Positions 37,131 to 50,400 of a stretch of DNA of 64,000 nt are shown one piece after another (positions within the stretch are counted from its first letter, which is position 1; every line of letters begins with the position of its first letter). The notes under the pieces were generated by a model, which ran no database searches, was not told where the DNA came from, and saw only the letters and a program-made list of their open reading frames with translations. Source of the DNA: Straminergon stramineum (lineage: Eukaryota > Streptophyta > Bryopsida > Hypnales > Calliergonaceae); the NCBI GenBank assembly GCA_963920665.1, contig OY987266.1, forward strand, positions 26,834,248 to 26,898,247, read 5' to 3'. The translations under genes and the position numbers were made by a program.

Positions 37131-39480
37131 TTTACAGCTTAATGGAATGTGAATTAGGTCAAATAGACACACTAATATGAAAAGGACTATTAGATAGCCG
37201 GATAGGGAGTTAGGGTTAGTTAGGATCGGAGCAGTTAGACAAATAGATAGTGAAGCTAATTGTGGGTTAGTTACGGGCCAAGAAACAAAAGACTAATAGA
37301 CTGTGGGGTTTTTTTTTTCTCTCTCTCGGCGTTTGTAGCGATTGCTTGCCTTTGTCAATTGAACTTGTGCATTCCTTCAAGCTTAATATAATTGTCTATT
37401 CGTCCATTTATGTTGTAGCCAGGGATTGGCTTTCTAGGTTTTGTCTAATTGCCAGGGATTGGTGATCTTTTGTTTGTTTGTGCAGCTTAGCCAGGGATTG
37501 GCGGCTGTTTTCTATTCTTTTGTCTCTCTAATAGTCGAGAGCTGTGAGGTTGGTCAAATTGTCTTGCTACAGTGCAAACAACTTGGATATTTAAGGAGTG
37601 CATTAATTTCTTAGTTGAGCTTGTGTTTTGCAATGTTTCTTTTTGTTTTCTTTTTCTTTGGGTTTTGTCAAATGGTCATAAATTGTAAGTTTGTCAAATC
37701 GTCTTTCCATTAGCAAGCATAGTTAATTGTTGTTGACATAGACAAGTAGACAGTTGTGAGCGGTGAACTTGTCTTGGTATCTTCTTGTTTTGTATGTAAG
37801 TAGGTCAAGTAGACAAGAAGCCAGTGATTGGCTGTGAGGAGAGCAAGACAATTAGCTAGGGATTGGCGTTGTCTATGATTTTATTAGTCTATTAGCCTTG
37901 TTGTGAGAGCTTATTTAATAAGCATGCATATATAATTGAGCCAATTAGCCAGGGATTGGTTATAGTTGGGTCATAGTTTGTTGTCTAATCGTTTGTGGAA
38001 GAAAGGAGTCAAAATTACCAGAGATTGGTATTTCTTGAGAGTTAGGAATTTAAATTCAGAAAATATATAATTTTGTAAGACAGGTTAAGGCGGAATTGTT
38101 TGATCATAAATATGGTCAAATAGATAGACAAAAAGAGGATTGTAGAAGACGAGTAGACTGTGAGGTTTAACGGCTAACGAATAATCAGTAAGACAATTTG
38201 TCAATGTGTGTAGGCGGATGGAGCCGGTGTAATCAGCCATGTATGGGCTGATTTGTGAAGTCAAATAGACAATGTTATCTTCCTGTGATCGTGAACAATC
38301 TTTAATTCTTTTTACGTAGTTAGGTGAGCCAAAGATTGGCATTAGTATTTTGTTATTCAATCTATTGGTATGATACAAATTGAGGTTATTCTATGATTTA
38401 ACCTAACTATGATTATTTAATAGTGATTGAGGGATAACAAAATTATTTGGAATTGTTTTTGTAGTCAATTGTTAAATGGTCTGTGTAGGTGTTGGTTGTC
38501 GTTGTAGTCTAATTGTTTGTGAGAGGTAATTGGGAGTTAAGGAGTTAACCATGGATGTGGTTTATGTATGTGAACAATGGACAAATTGACATGCAAATGA
38601 GGTGACCAAGTACTTGGAGGATATTTGGCAAACTGTCCAAGTATATTTAAGGGATAGTTTGGTTGTTGTTGTTAGTTGAGATGTCAAGTAGTTAGCTTGT
38701 TATAGTATAGGAGATAGGATATCGTTTAAGTTTGGATTAGAAATTTGGAATTAAAGTAGAAATGTCCAATTGACAATTAGGTCATATAGAAGCCAAGTGC
38801 TTGACCAATTGACATTAATTATGAGTAATTAGGAATAGGTTATGGCTTTTCCATACTATTAGAGTGTCCAGTCCAATTGATAGAATAGTTGATTTATATG
38901 GACTGTGAGAGTCTAACTTGTTGTAAAATGGACCAATTGACTCGTTGTTGAGGGAGGATGGAGCTGAAGAAAGAAAAAAGCTGTCTAATTGACTAGAGCA
39001 TAATTTACAGGAATGAACTTTAACTTTTGCATACTTTGCATAACTGTGACAAATTGGCCTTACAGAATTGTGATTTTGCATAATTGTATTTGTAGTAATT
39101 AGACTAATTAATTAGCTACTAGACCAATTGACAATGGATTAAATTGAAGAAGTAATTAAAGAATTGCAATTGTATGTATGTAGCAATATGTATATATTAT
39201 ATGTGGGATGATTAAGTCGATAGAACAGGAGCCATGACTATTTAACATACCCTTCACAAATTGACATTAGAATTCTAGTATAGGATTGGGACGTCATGTC
39301 ATATGTTTGCATTCATGGGAATTGGACGGAATACTAGGATAGGCTAGAATTTGATTACACATTCCTTGAATCAATTAATGAAATTAATCTTTTATTTCTT
39401 TAATTATTAAAGTGAGTGAGTATCCTACGTTAAAAGTGACCTTAGATACAACATGTTAGACTAATTGACCATTCCCCATT
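37131..39480. repeat. Tract with scattered short motifs (GCCAGGGATTGGC and [C/A]NAATTGAC)
   Basis: The first part (37418-38340) holds eight copies of a 13-bp partial palindrome with consensus GCCAGGGATTGGC, at 37418, 37451, 37490, 37820, 37855, 37948, 38018 and 38328. The tract also contains many variants of GTCAAATNGAC/GTCTAATTG. The second part (38581-39469) holds about nine copies of CNAATTGAC. Spacing is irregular, so it is not a tandem satellite. No long ORF is present. It could be the non-coding part of a retroelement, but no terminal repeats or primer-binding site were identified. Confidence 0.55.
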
Positions 39481-42400
39481 AAAAGAACCACCACTAGGGA
39501 ATTCCTTGGGTTTTGTTCGCCAAGCTTTTCCAACACTACAATATCGCATGTTCTTTTGTATGACGTGGGTTTGCTTTAGCATTATAATGACCTATTCCCT
39601 ATACTCATGATTGAGTATAGTTCAATAAATTCCAACCATCCAACATTGAGGTTATGTCTAATATATTTGTGAAAGGAGAGATACATTGTGATTGAGAAAT
39701 AACATCTCTTACCACTTTTGTGGCTCAACTTGTTATTTCTCATAATGAGACTCTCCCTTCACATTCCCTAGTTTGTTCACTCCACCTTGTTGTTAGTGTA
39801 TGCTATTATGTGGTAGGTTTGTTCCAAAACAACATAAATCATATACTAGTGTTAAATTTGTCTCAATTAGGTGTCATTTCCTTAGAACTAAATTGTCTTC
39901 TTAATATTCTTGGGCCTTACTAATTAAAAGGTGAAGACACCCATTACTAACTAGAGCCCCATCAACAATCAATAGGGTGTCTCAAATTCAAGAGAGATTG
40001 GGATTCATTTCCTTTTTTCAAAATATGACAAATGTCCATCATCTTGTGTTCCATGGGGTCATTGCAAGAAACACTATGTATTTTCTATAGCGTTTTGGCA
40101 AAATCTAGAATCTAGACTCGGAGTACTATGAATACTACAAGTACTAAGTTGCGAAACTATCACAATTGCAGATTGGAAAAATCAATGGTTGAAAGTACCA
40201 ATGCAAGTACTATGGACTACTTGTGAGTACTAAAACTATTTTGTGAGAAAAAAAAGATAGATTGTCAGTGAAAATAGATCCAATGAGGTATAAATTAATA
40301 ATGAATATAAAATCATGAATAAAAAACCACTAAAAATTGGCCATTTGTGAGGACTTGATGGTGATCAAATTTCACCAAAAAATTGAAGTTGAAACCATCT
40401 TTAATGTTCATAAATGCTTGTGCAAAGGAGCTCTATTTGCATGGGCCTAGAGCACATAAAATAATGTATTTTTAGATGCCCTTTAGTAGGCATATGCTCA
40501 CCTAGTATGGGAATAGACCACCAAAATTTCAACTCTAGATCATTCAATTTGGGTACTCTCAATGTAGTGAACACCCCTAAATCTCAAAGTGTGACAAATG
40601 AACAAAATTTAAATTTAAATATAAAATGATTTTTTTTAATTTCTAAAAAATAAAGGATCTTATTACCATCAAGTTAGACATCTCCTATAAATTTTTTTTG
40701 TTCATTGAATTTGTGCTTCAAAATTTAGAGCTGGTAATAACAACATCACTCCAATTGTGATGGAGAATAGGACTGGTGTTTCTTGCAATGATCCCATGGC
40801 ATGCCTAGGTACCAAAGTGCCATGACACATGTCCTTCACCTCTAGTGACTCTAAGTGAGTAGTTTGGAAGACTCTAGACATTGGACATGGGCCCAACCCA
40901 ACTTTTGGCTTTCCAAATTCATAACAATTTCAATTCAAGTAATAAAATTATCAAAGTTTTAGCAATCCCCATCATTTCTATCATTGCACCTTGGAAAATA
41001 TTTGCTCTACCTCGCACTACTCAAATCATGTTGAGAATTGCTGATTTGATTGGTTACAGGTGCCTTCACCTTAATGCTCAAGCTTCTTGCTCACAAACTA
41101 AGTACTTGCGTTGCATCCAATCTTCGAAAACTCAATCCCTTCAAATAGATAAGGTAGAACAACGCAATGCCATCAGTCACCCAATTCCAACATCTATTAA
41201 TTGGACCCTCCCATTTGCCTTAATCCTTAACAATCCTTTAGCATCATGACAATGCACTTGGGAGAGGGGACACATTAGGGTGCAGTTTAGCATGGGTCTA
41301 CCTACTGTAGGCATGCTTTCCCAATTTCATCCCACACAAACTTTGGAAAATCACAAAAACTTCATTTCTTGTCAGAATGTCTTCATTCCACTTGCAAAAT
41401 GGCTTCTCTGTTCCCACCTTTTCTATATCGGAAAACTACGTGAGTTGACAGATGCCTTGTCCAAGACAAGGTACCTGTAGTAGATAGCAAAATAATGTGG
41501 GTGGTAATAGGCTGATCTCCCTTGTTACTTTTGTGAGACTGAGCACATGAGGCTTCTCTGACCTTGAAGAATATTTCCTACCAATCTCCGTAAATGCTGA
41601 TAGAATCCAGCAAGCCATGCCAATGGAACGTAAGTTCACTTGTAAGATCATATTTGAATTGGTACTTACCATTGATGCTTACTTGTAAGGTTAAGCACAA
41701 CTAAACTTCTTACTGCGACAACAACAGAGACTTCCAAATTCCATTGTTCCAAGAAATTTAGCCACTCCGCAAGTGAACGTACACACCCATTCCTGCTGGC
41801 CATGATCCAGCCTAAATTGCAGGCAAGTGAGGCTAGCCAGGTCTTGGTGGCCTGTCCATCTCACTCAGGAGCTGCGATTGTTCACCGAAGTTAGCTACTA
41901 AGTTAGTGTACGTTTGGATTACCATAACTCTCCCTCCCTCGTCCTCAGTCTCTCTTTTACAGAACTTTGATGCTCTAAGTTATGGACCATTTGTATTGCA
42001 TCTGTGCTCGGGTGGTAGGTTCATCTACCTTACCCAGGCCTCCTCACAATTGCAAGCTCTCATTGTGTGCATTTCAGGTGAATTGATGGGAGGAACTTAA
42101 TGGTGCAGGTGGAGGGAGGGAGGGACATGGCTTGCAGTGATCCCAGAACAGGTTCAGGGAAATTAGTCAAATGTTCATTTTTGGAAGATTTTTTTGGAAT
42201 TTAACACTGAGGGCATAAAAAATTAAGTAGAAATCGAGCGAAATTTAGCCAGTTTGGGGATCCCTGTCACATGGCAGTGAGGCAGGTCTATACTGGGTTG
42301 AATGTACAGACTGGAACTTATTGTACTGGACATTCATTCTGGGAGACAGATGGAAGGGCAACTTAAGTTACTAGTGCACATTGATGGAAGGGACTTGACT

Positions 42401-44730
42401 ACGCGGATGAAGGACCAGTGGAATGGGGACTTCTTATTATTATAATACCTTAATTAAGTGGTGGGGGGGCAACATTGGTTCAAAAAGGTCATGGACCATC
42501 ATGGGATTATGTGAGTTGAACGTCCTTCTTCTTATTTTGAACAAATGAAATGGAATGTCATCAATCTCTTTTTGGGACACAAATGAAAGCCAGGAAGTCA
42601 GAGTAGTCATTTGAAGTCAAGGCTTGCACATGTCTCCCCCTAGTCAAAGGCAAATGCAAAAAGATCAATTCTAATTTGTAGTTGCTTAGTGTCTTGTGAT
42701 CTTCACCTCTCCTACCATGCTCCACACACCTCTCCAGTGATTAGGGGCCTCGAAAATCCATATTTGGATTCAAAATTTCAAAATTTTATCATGGTTGGCA
42801 AATAAAAAACTTTAGTGTTTTTGCTAGCGGTTATAACACAGACTTTGAATGACTACTTCAACGTCCTAGCAAATGAAAGTAATTCATTTGGAGGAAAAAG
42901 AATAACATTGGTTGAACTTCTCTTTTTGACACAAATGAAAGTAATTCATTGAAGGGAGGAAGTAGAATACAACTATTGTCAGTCCAAAATGGACTAGTGA
43001 GTGGAAACAAATTGATTGAACCTTCTTGAAACATGAAGTGAAAATTCTTTTTGATAGCAAAGTGCCAACCTTGTCCCCAAACATTTTTTCCAAACATATT
43101 AGTCTAGTGCAAGATCATTGGAAAATGGTAGTTTTTTGTGTTTTTTGAACACACACACACCAAATGACCTTGGGACTTTAGGGGATAACATTGTATATGA
43201 CAACTTATATGAATAGTTTACTATATACAATTATTGCATCTAAAAATAATTTACTAAGTATCTAAGTGTGCATCCTACTATTGAGATTGATTAAGGATTA
43301 CAAATTCCTTCAACAAGTAATTTTTGCACAATGCATAAATAAATTGTTGATTGATTATATATATAATGTCAAAGAATACAAGGTAGCTTAGGGTGGATAC
43401 CTAAGTAGTAAGTCTCAATTCCTGTTGAATTTCTAAATTTTGGGTGAGAGCTCAAAACCAAGACTTGTACTTCCACATTGAATTCCAAATCTCAAGTCAC
43501 CAAGACCCTAAGTGCCCAAGGCATCATATTTAATTGATGACTAAACTTTGAAGTTAAATAAAATCTTACGAAGGTGCTATTTTAAGTATTAAGTACTTTT
43601 AAGAGTCTATTTTCAGCATCAAAAATCTGATTTTGAAAGAAAAAAAATTGTACAAAGGTGTACATTGCAAATCTTTATTTTATTTTTGTGCCAAAGACTC
43701 TTGAAGATGAGGCTACAATACACTAGAACTTTAGTCAGAAATCACATTGGAAATTCATTCTAGAAGATTGTAGTGTAGATTTTGAGAAGTTATAAATTTA
43801 TCATTATTCATATTGTTGGATCACAATTAATGTTGGTGGCTTGTTTCTTCTTCATGTAATGTCCGTTCCCATTAATATTTTTTCTAGAAAAGTTACACAT
43901 ACTAGTCTAATACATGTCATTAAAATTTCATATCAATCCAAGAAGGATACAAGTGATTGAAAAGCATTCTAGTAGATTGTACAATTGAGATTTCTTTACC
44001 TAAGTGACATTTAGACTTATAACAACACTTCAAAAACAATGATGTTTTTAACCCCAAAAGACCCAAATGGGGGCATTTAGTGGTTTTACACCCAAGTCAA
44101 TGAACCCTTTTTCCAAAGCACAATCATGGTGTGGTACTACCACATCATTCAGTTTCCTCTTCCAGTGAGATTTCAAACTTCAAACTTCATGCTGCATAAC
44201 TTATATCTTACTAGAGTGGAGTGCAGCTGAGCATTTGGCATGCCAAATAAACAGAAGTGGTCAGACATTTTTTCACCACAAGGGCACAGCGTATCGTATC
44301 ATCCATTATCAACTTTGAACTCTAGTGCTTGTCATTTCTAAGTTATAACTTAACTTAAAACAGGCAGCTCTGAGGAGCAAGTGCGGATGACAATTTCCAG
44401 TGGAGTCTCGCTCGAAACTGAAGTGAAGTGAGGTGAAGTAATTCCAGAGTCACAGACAGACTAAGTTACACTGTGCGTTAAGTTAAGTAAGTTTACTTAT
44501 CATACTGGGAGTCTCCCATCTTCTTACATTCATCAATACAAGATTGAAGCAGAGGCGGAATGGCAAATCAAGTGCCACTGACACCCTAGTATTTGAATTG
44601 CTGCACACATTTATGAAACTCCTGGGCATCAATCATGTGCTAAGGTCAACATGAATGAAGGGAGGGGACTGAGGGGTATTAATAAGTTATCTTATATTCA
44701 ATGAAGGACGAAGGATGGAGGGCCAACTTC
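39481..44730. other. Spacer, no gene recognised
   Basis: Several ORFs of 60-120 codons (for example 40881-41249, plus strand) show no domain or splice context. The 18-mer AAATGAAAGTAATTCATT is repeated at 42871 and 42932, part of a short family sharing TTTTTGACACAAATGAAA (also near 42575 and 49928). Isolated element-like ends occur near 43170 (CTTTAGGGGATAA) and 44047 (TTAACCCCAAAAGACCC). Confidence 0.45.
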
Positions 44731-44733
44731 ATA

Positions 44734-45125
44734 TAAGGGAGGCAACCCATTTCCAGCCACTTAAGCAGTTACACCTATCTGGAGGGCAAGTTTCTTGGAG
44801 GGGAAATTTTTCCAGTGTGCAAAAATAGAGTTAAGAAGGTTTTCATAATTTTCCAGATTTTTATATTACAAAACATAATTACTATGAATTTTTTGAGTGG
44901 AAGATTCCGTTCCTCCCACTCCAATCATGTAGATCTTCATGTTTCCTAGAAGGCTTGGTTGCAAAATCCACCCAAGAATTGAGAGTGTTGTAAAACAATC
45001 ACAATGTGCCACAACTGCACGGGGAATTATGTTATAATTAATCATTGTCATCTCCTCTTGCACAGAGAGAGACCGGTCTATATTGCCAAAAGGAGGTGGT
45101 GATAAAGAATGGGTTCCCTCCCTTA
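44734..45125. mobile_element. Inverted-repeat element, copy 1
   Basis: Left end TAAGGGAGGCAACCCATT mirrors right end AATGGGTTCCCTCCCTTA. The interior (TGCAAAAATAGAGTTAAGAAGG, then AATTTTCCAGATTTTTAT) is repeated in the same order in the next element at 45231-45856. No coding capacity. The superfamily is unclear because no target duplication could be fixed. Confidence 0.5.
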
Positions 45126-45230
45126 AGCTTAAACTTAGTAGTAGCTTCTTTCTTGCAGTGAAGGTTCCTCCTTTATTTGTGTAAAAAAACAAAACAAAAA
45201 ACTGAGTAGTAGCTACTGTTGGTAAGGTAA

Positions 45231-45856
45231 CTAAGGGAGGCAACCCATTTCTAACCACTTAAGCAAATACATCTATGGGTAGAACCTCTCTTAGTGCACC
45301 CTCCCTTGGTGTATAATATGCATTAAGAGAGTTTGAAAACAGGAGGTGGCCTATGCCCATCATTCAAGATGAAAAGACATGTGACACATGCTTCAAGATT
45401 AAAAAAAGACAAGTGATCCTATGACTTCTCTAAATGCATAAACCTCTCTTAGTGCATAGTCTCGACATGATGCACTAAGGGAGGTTTTACCTATATATGA
45501 AAGGGAGGATTCAACACTAGGGAAGTTTTCCCATGCGCAAAAATAAAGTTTAGAAGGATTCCATAATTTTTCAGATTTTTATTTCTCAAAAATATAATTT
45601 CTATGAATTTTTTAGCTAAAGATTTTGTTCCACCCATATTGGTCATATAGATTTTCTTATCTTTGACTAAGGATTATTTGCAAAATCCAACAAGGGGGGG
45701 TTGCAATATTGAGAGTCTTGTAACCAATTATGATGCACCATAGCTATGCCGGAAACTATGCCAATATGAATCATTGTTAACCACCTCCTAATCAATATTA
45801 TTTCACCTTGTGTTGCCCAAATTGGAGAGTGATTAGGAATGGGTTGTCTCCCATAC
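45231..45856. mobile_element. Inverted-repeat element, copy 2, with nested hairpin insertion
   Basis: Left end TAAGGGAGGCAACCCATTTC and a diverged right end AATGGGTTGTCTCCCATA. It is a diverged direct repeat of copy 1, enlarged by material at about 45285-45495. That insert contains a hairpin, AACCTCTCTTAGTGCAT facing ATGCACTAAGGGAGGTT (about 45441-45492). Confidence 0.45.
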
Positions 45857-48013
45857 ACCTAAAATTGTACAAATAAGCAATTCAACATGGTTTCCATTAT
45901 TATATTGAAAAACTTTTTGTACACTCTTATTGATGGTCGAAAGGAGATTTTAAATTCTCCGTCTTCAAATGCATTTTTTAGACACTATATGAATAAACAA
46001 TGAATTTTCAAAGTGTTGAAAAGTGGAATTTCTTACAAATGACTATAGACTCTCATAAACAATGGAAATACATTTTTAGCAATAATCTAGAGTGTGCGGT
46101 TTCAAAAAGCAGTCGAAATTGGATGTAGTTACTGTAGTGAAATTGCCATGAGTTGCTTGAATTTGTAAACCATCGGAAAATTGTGGATGAAACTTGTTGA
46201 CAATTAGAACACGCATTATCAGTTGCCAAATTATCAATTTATTCATTGCAGTTGCTGTAAATTAGAAAAGTGTAGAATTCTACTGGACACTGAAAGTTCT
46301 TCAAAACCTCTGTAAGTTACTTTATTTTTTGAGTAAAATCTCTTTCAATTTCCAAATTAATGCTAGATTCCGTTTCATTGGTTTAAATGAATGCCAAACT
46401 GTCATTCAAATTTCAAGGGAAAAGACTCCAAAGAATTGTCAATTGCCCATTATAATCTAATAAATGAAGTTTTTTTTAATGAGGTACCGGTAATCATTTG
46501 CAAAAAGTAACACCCATGGAGGTGACTGCCTTCCATTGATTGATAAGCTTATTAATTTACTCTTGCTCATCACTTAAAACGGAGGAGCTGAGTCAACCTA
46601 ACTTTGATGTAGACGTAGACATAGACGTTGTGGTTTGGACATCACCATCCTGCTGGCCAATTCAACGACCTACGGCCAGCCAGCACTGTCTTTGTGACAC
46701 AAAGATTTGTCTTTGTGTGGTTTTACATTGACTGAAGTTTCATTTTATGAGGGGGCTATAATTTTAATTTGTACCAACCTGCAAGGACCTGGCGAACTTC
46801 ATTTTTAATTTTTTTTTAATTTTTTTTTTTGCATTCATTGGTATACCTGTATAACTTAACTAATGCAATACCCCAGGTCAGTCAACTTGGCTGTGGTTGA
46901 CAAAATCTAGGGCAGTGATCTGAAACTGAACTTTCATGGACAGATGTTAACTTATATAAAGTATGACCATGAATAATATTCATCTCCTCCTTGAAGTCCT
47001 TGGTGAAATTGAATTGACTATTTTAAGATTGAAGGTGCAGAAACAAGTGCACCAATGTTTGGGGAGAATCGCCAGTTAGGGTAGAAGGCTCAAGAATGGC
47101 ACATCTAAAGAGAAAAACAGATGTGTGGAAGAAACTGTTTGTCTAATGACTTCCAATTGTTTTCAGTAGACAGAGAAATGGAAAATAAACAAACTGCAAT
47201 TTAAATTGTAATTTTCTGAATTAGAATGAATTAGATACGATTTTCCAAAGTGAAAAGTCTGTAGGTTGTTGGTAATGTTCATAGACTTTAGCAGTTATGA
47301 ATTATCATGTGCCTTTGAAAAGAGCAGATCGGTCCAGAAATAGATGAAGTGGGTGCTCACTATGTTCAAGAAAGTTCCATAATGCCGGAATAGAGTGTCC
47401 TAAATAGAGTAAGAGAAATTTGTACCCTGAAATTTATATTTATCATTTCTTTCTTATTGTCGTCTTGAATTCTATGTTCACAATTAAATGATGCATTCAT
47501 GATTAGTGAATCACACATAATAATAGTCCAAAAGCATTGCTTATTGTCCTAAAATCATACACTTGCAATCACATTTTCCTACCTCAAAAAATGGTGTCCA
47601 TTTCAACAACCACATGCTCTGTACATGGGTTGCTTCTAAATGCCTGCTCCATTTAAGGACCTTCTACCTTAGTGCATTGTTAGCCGGTGGAATTAGGACA
47701 CCCCTGTTTGCAATTTAAAAACATTAGAAAAAAATTTGGTGAATTTTTTTACAAAATTTCTATTTGGAGTAAAAAATTGAGAAAAAAATGGATACAATAT
47801 TTGAAAAAATGGTTCACATGTGGGGTTTGTAGGAAAATTGTTCATCCCCCCCCCAAATCCTGAATGTTGAAGTCCAAATTCGGTAATTAGAGAGGAAGTG
47901 GACCTTTTCAATAATTGCTAGGAATTTAATTGAATTTATGTGAATGAACTAAAAGTTAGGATTGGCAAGTTAGGATTCATATCATCTTCCAATGGGTTCA
48001 AGTAATCATTTGA
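45857..48013. other. AT-rich spacer
   Basis: No gene recognised. Confidence 0.5.
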
Positions 48014-48174
48014 TAAGGTAACTCAACCTATGACAAGCACAAATCTGGACATGCCTATTGTAGTCCCAAACATTCTTCTAGTGTACACATGTCTTGTAAA
48101 ATGTACCACGCAAGAAGAAGTGGGACTACATTAGGATTGTCCAGAGTCCTGCCTGTCATAGGTTGAGTTACTTT
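48014..48174. mobile_element. Short foldback element (about 160 bp)
   Basis: GTAACTCAACCTATGACA on the left mirrors TGTCATAGGTTGAGTTAC on the right; similarity of the arms continues to TGTAGTCCCA/TGGGACTACA, about 55 bp per arm. No clear target duplication, so the superfamily is left open. Confidence 0.6.
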
Positions 48175-48183
48175 AACACAAGA

Positions 48184-48645
48184 TAAGAGCATCTGCAATG
48201 TAGCCAAGAACAGGCGTAGTATTGGCATTGTAGAGGGTGCTTTGGCATTTCTAATTAAAACCTGGCTCCAATGCAACTGTTAAGGGGCCCTCCACTTCCA
48301 CAGCCTTGGTATGCAACCGCTCGGGATTGGCAAATTTGCAAAATGTGAAGGGTCCGCGAGTGATCCCTTGTAGAAATAGTTATTATTGTCAACGATTTTT
48401 AAGCATTGGTATGTGTGCTAATCAATTCTACCTTCCCTTATTTCTATGAAAAGTCTCCTTTCACTGTAGATTCTTTTCTTTCTTTCTTTTTATAGTATGG
48501 AAAAGTCCATTTGATGTTTGGATTACTGGCTTTGCATTGGGTCAATTTTTCCAAAAAAAATCCGGCATTGTGTAGGCCTCATGGAATGGCTCGCCATTTG
48601 TCTTTATAGGGCTTGTATGCTGAGTATGCATTGCAGATGCTCTAA
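48184..48645. mobile_element. PIF/Harbinger-like MITE with TAA target duplication
   Basis: A 456-bp element (48187-48642) starts GAGCATCTGCAATG and ends with its exact complement CATTGCAGATGCTC, flanked by TAA on both sides. It shares the GAGCATCT terminus with the element at 7682-8069. No transposase. Confidence 0.7.
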
Positions 48646-49179
48646 GGAAAGTATACCCAAAACCAACAAAATAAGAAACCTATCCTAGACTAGTCACTCA
48701 AGAACTTCAAGGCATGTCAATATGGTGCATTGAAGTGCTATCAGGATAATTTGGTGCCAACCTCTGTGCCAACTCAATATCTAAATGATTAGAAAAATGA
48801 TACTGAAATGGTCATTGTTGTCAAAATGGCATCAAACTAAGGTAGGTTGGCCCAATCGTCTTGATTGTATGTACTTGAATCCTATGTGTAGGGATATAAA
48901 ATTTTTAACTAATAGGATAAATCAATGTAGTATAGTGGTTGTCAACCTTGGCAAACTTCTAGGAGCTATGATAGTCTACTCTAAATCTGCTCGTCTTCTA
49001 AAGATTGTCCCTAGCCAGGTTCTAAAATGGACATTAACAAGTTGTAAAATGCATATGTATAAAGCATTGAATGTTTTGTCAATATGTTAGAGCGGCTTAA
49101 AATTTGTCAAACGTTCCTTTATACTCTGCTAGTTGATGGAATAAGAGCCAAGGTGGGTTCATTTTTGAAATGTTTACCT

Positions 49180-49401
49180 GTGTTCAAAAAAACTTTTCTT
49201 CCCTGACTTTGAATGCTTATATTTTTCAATCTGTACGGTCAAACTTGATAAAAATTTTACCACATGATCTCATACAAGTATAGTACAAGATCCTATGGTT
49301 GGATTTTTGAATTTTGAAATTTTTTCTTTCTTAAAAGAATGCAACAGAAATGGCAATTTCAAGTGATTTTTGTCAAAAAATAGGCCTTGGTCCTGTAGGA
49401 G
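49180..49401 (+). mobile_element. Right-end fragment of a TTAA family A element
   Basis: Contains the family blocks GACTTTGAATGCTTATAT, ACCACATGATCTCA and CAAGATCCTATGGTT, and ends GGTCCTGTAGGAG followed by TTTA. It is collinear with the 3' parts of the copies at 10.4 and 11.9 kb. The left portion is missing or too diverged to recognise. Confidence 0.45.
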
Positions 49402-50400
49402 TTTAGTTTAGTAAAGATCACATTTTGGAACCCTATCTATTACTTTCTACATGCTGCAGTGCTTGTTTATGGTGAAGCCATATCTTTTTTCAGACTGCAC
49501 ATGTGTGGGTTTTGTAAGGCCTACGATCAAGAAATAGATACCTATGGCAGAATTCTTTAGAAATTCATAAGTAATTCAAAAATGCTCCGAAAAATATGAA
49601 ACCACTTGGGTTAGATTCCACATCAATTTTTCTTCAAGTGAAAAATAAGGAAAAATATTTTCGTGCATCGAAGAACCATCGGAAAGGCCGACCAGCCCTT
49701 AAACGCACGGTTTATGAGCAGACTACCTTATGGTCAGTCTGGTTCTTCTTGCTGTGACAATTGCTTGCAATGAGCACCAAATTTCAAAACAAGGGAAATC
49801 GTATTTTGACATCCACCCATACTGTAAGTTAATAAAGGCTTTGTAAATAGGTTTCAGACCAAACTCTGCCAGGCTACTGTTCTTCATTCCTCTGGCTGCA
49901 GCAAAAAATAAAGTTTCCACCATTTTTTTTTTGACACAAATGAAACGAAATTCCATTGCAAAAGGAGAAATACAAGCAAGCCAGCCACAAGAAGTTTCCA
50001 CCATTTTCAAAATAGGAAATCTAAGAGCATTTCAATCCATAGAAATTGATGTCATGCATTTACAATGATATTTTATATCATAATTGCACATAATGACAAA
50101 TGCCTGGATGAAACTTAACACCAATGAAAACATCAATTTCAAATTCAAACCATATTTACTGTCTTGAATTACCCAAATTAACCCTGAAACGTCACAGGCA
50201 ATTCCCCACCTCACCTAATCAGGCTCCCTTTCAGTGCTTTTTCAAAAATTGTAACATTTATGTAAGAGTAAACATCTCAAGTCCACAGTCTCACAATTTA
50301 TCCCCAAGCCCAGTGAGCCCAGTTAAGACAAAAATTACCTCAAAAAACAAAATTTATTGCCAAGCCAAACACAATGACAACTGGGAAACGCCCAAACAGT
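49402..50400. other. Spacer
   Basis: No gene recognised. A TTTTTTTTGACACAAATGAAA repeat fragment lies near 49925. Confidence 0.45.

Noticed and set aside
37131..39480. Complete LTR retrotransposon
   Set aside because: No paired long terminal repeats, primer-binding site, polypurine tract or gag-pol frame could be found.
40881..41249. 122-codon plus-strand ORF
   Set aside because: No domain, no splice or promoter context, and sequence composition like the surrounding spacer; no reason to call a gene.
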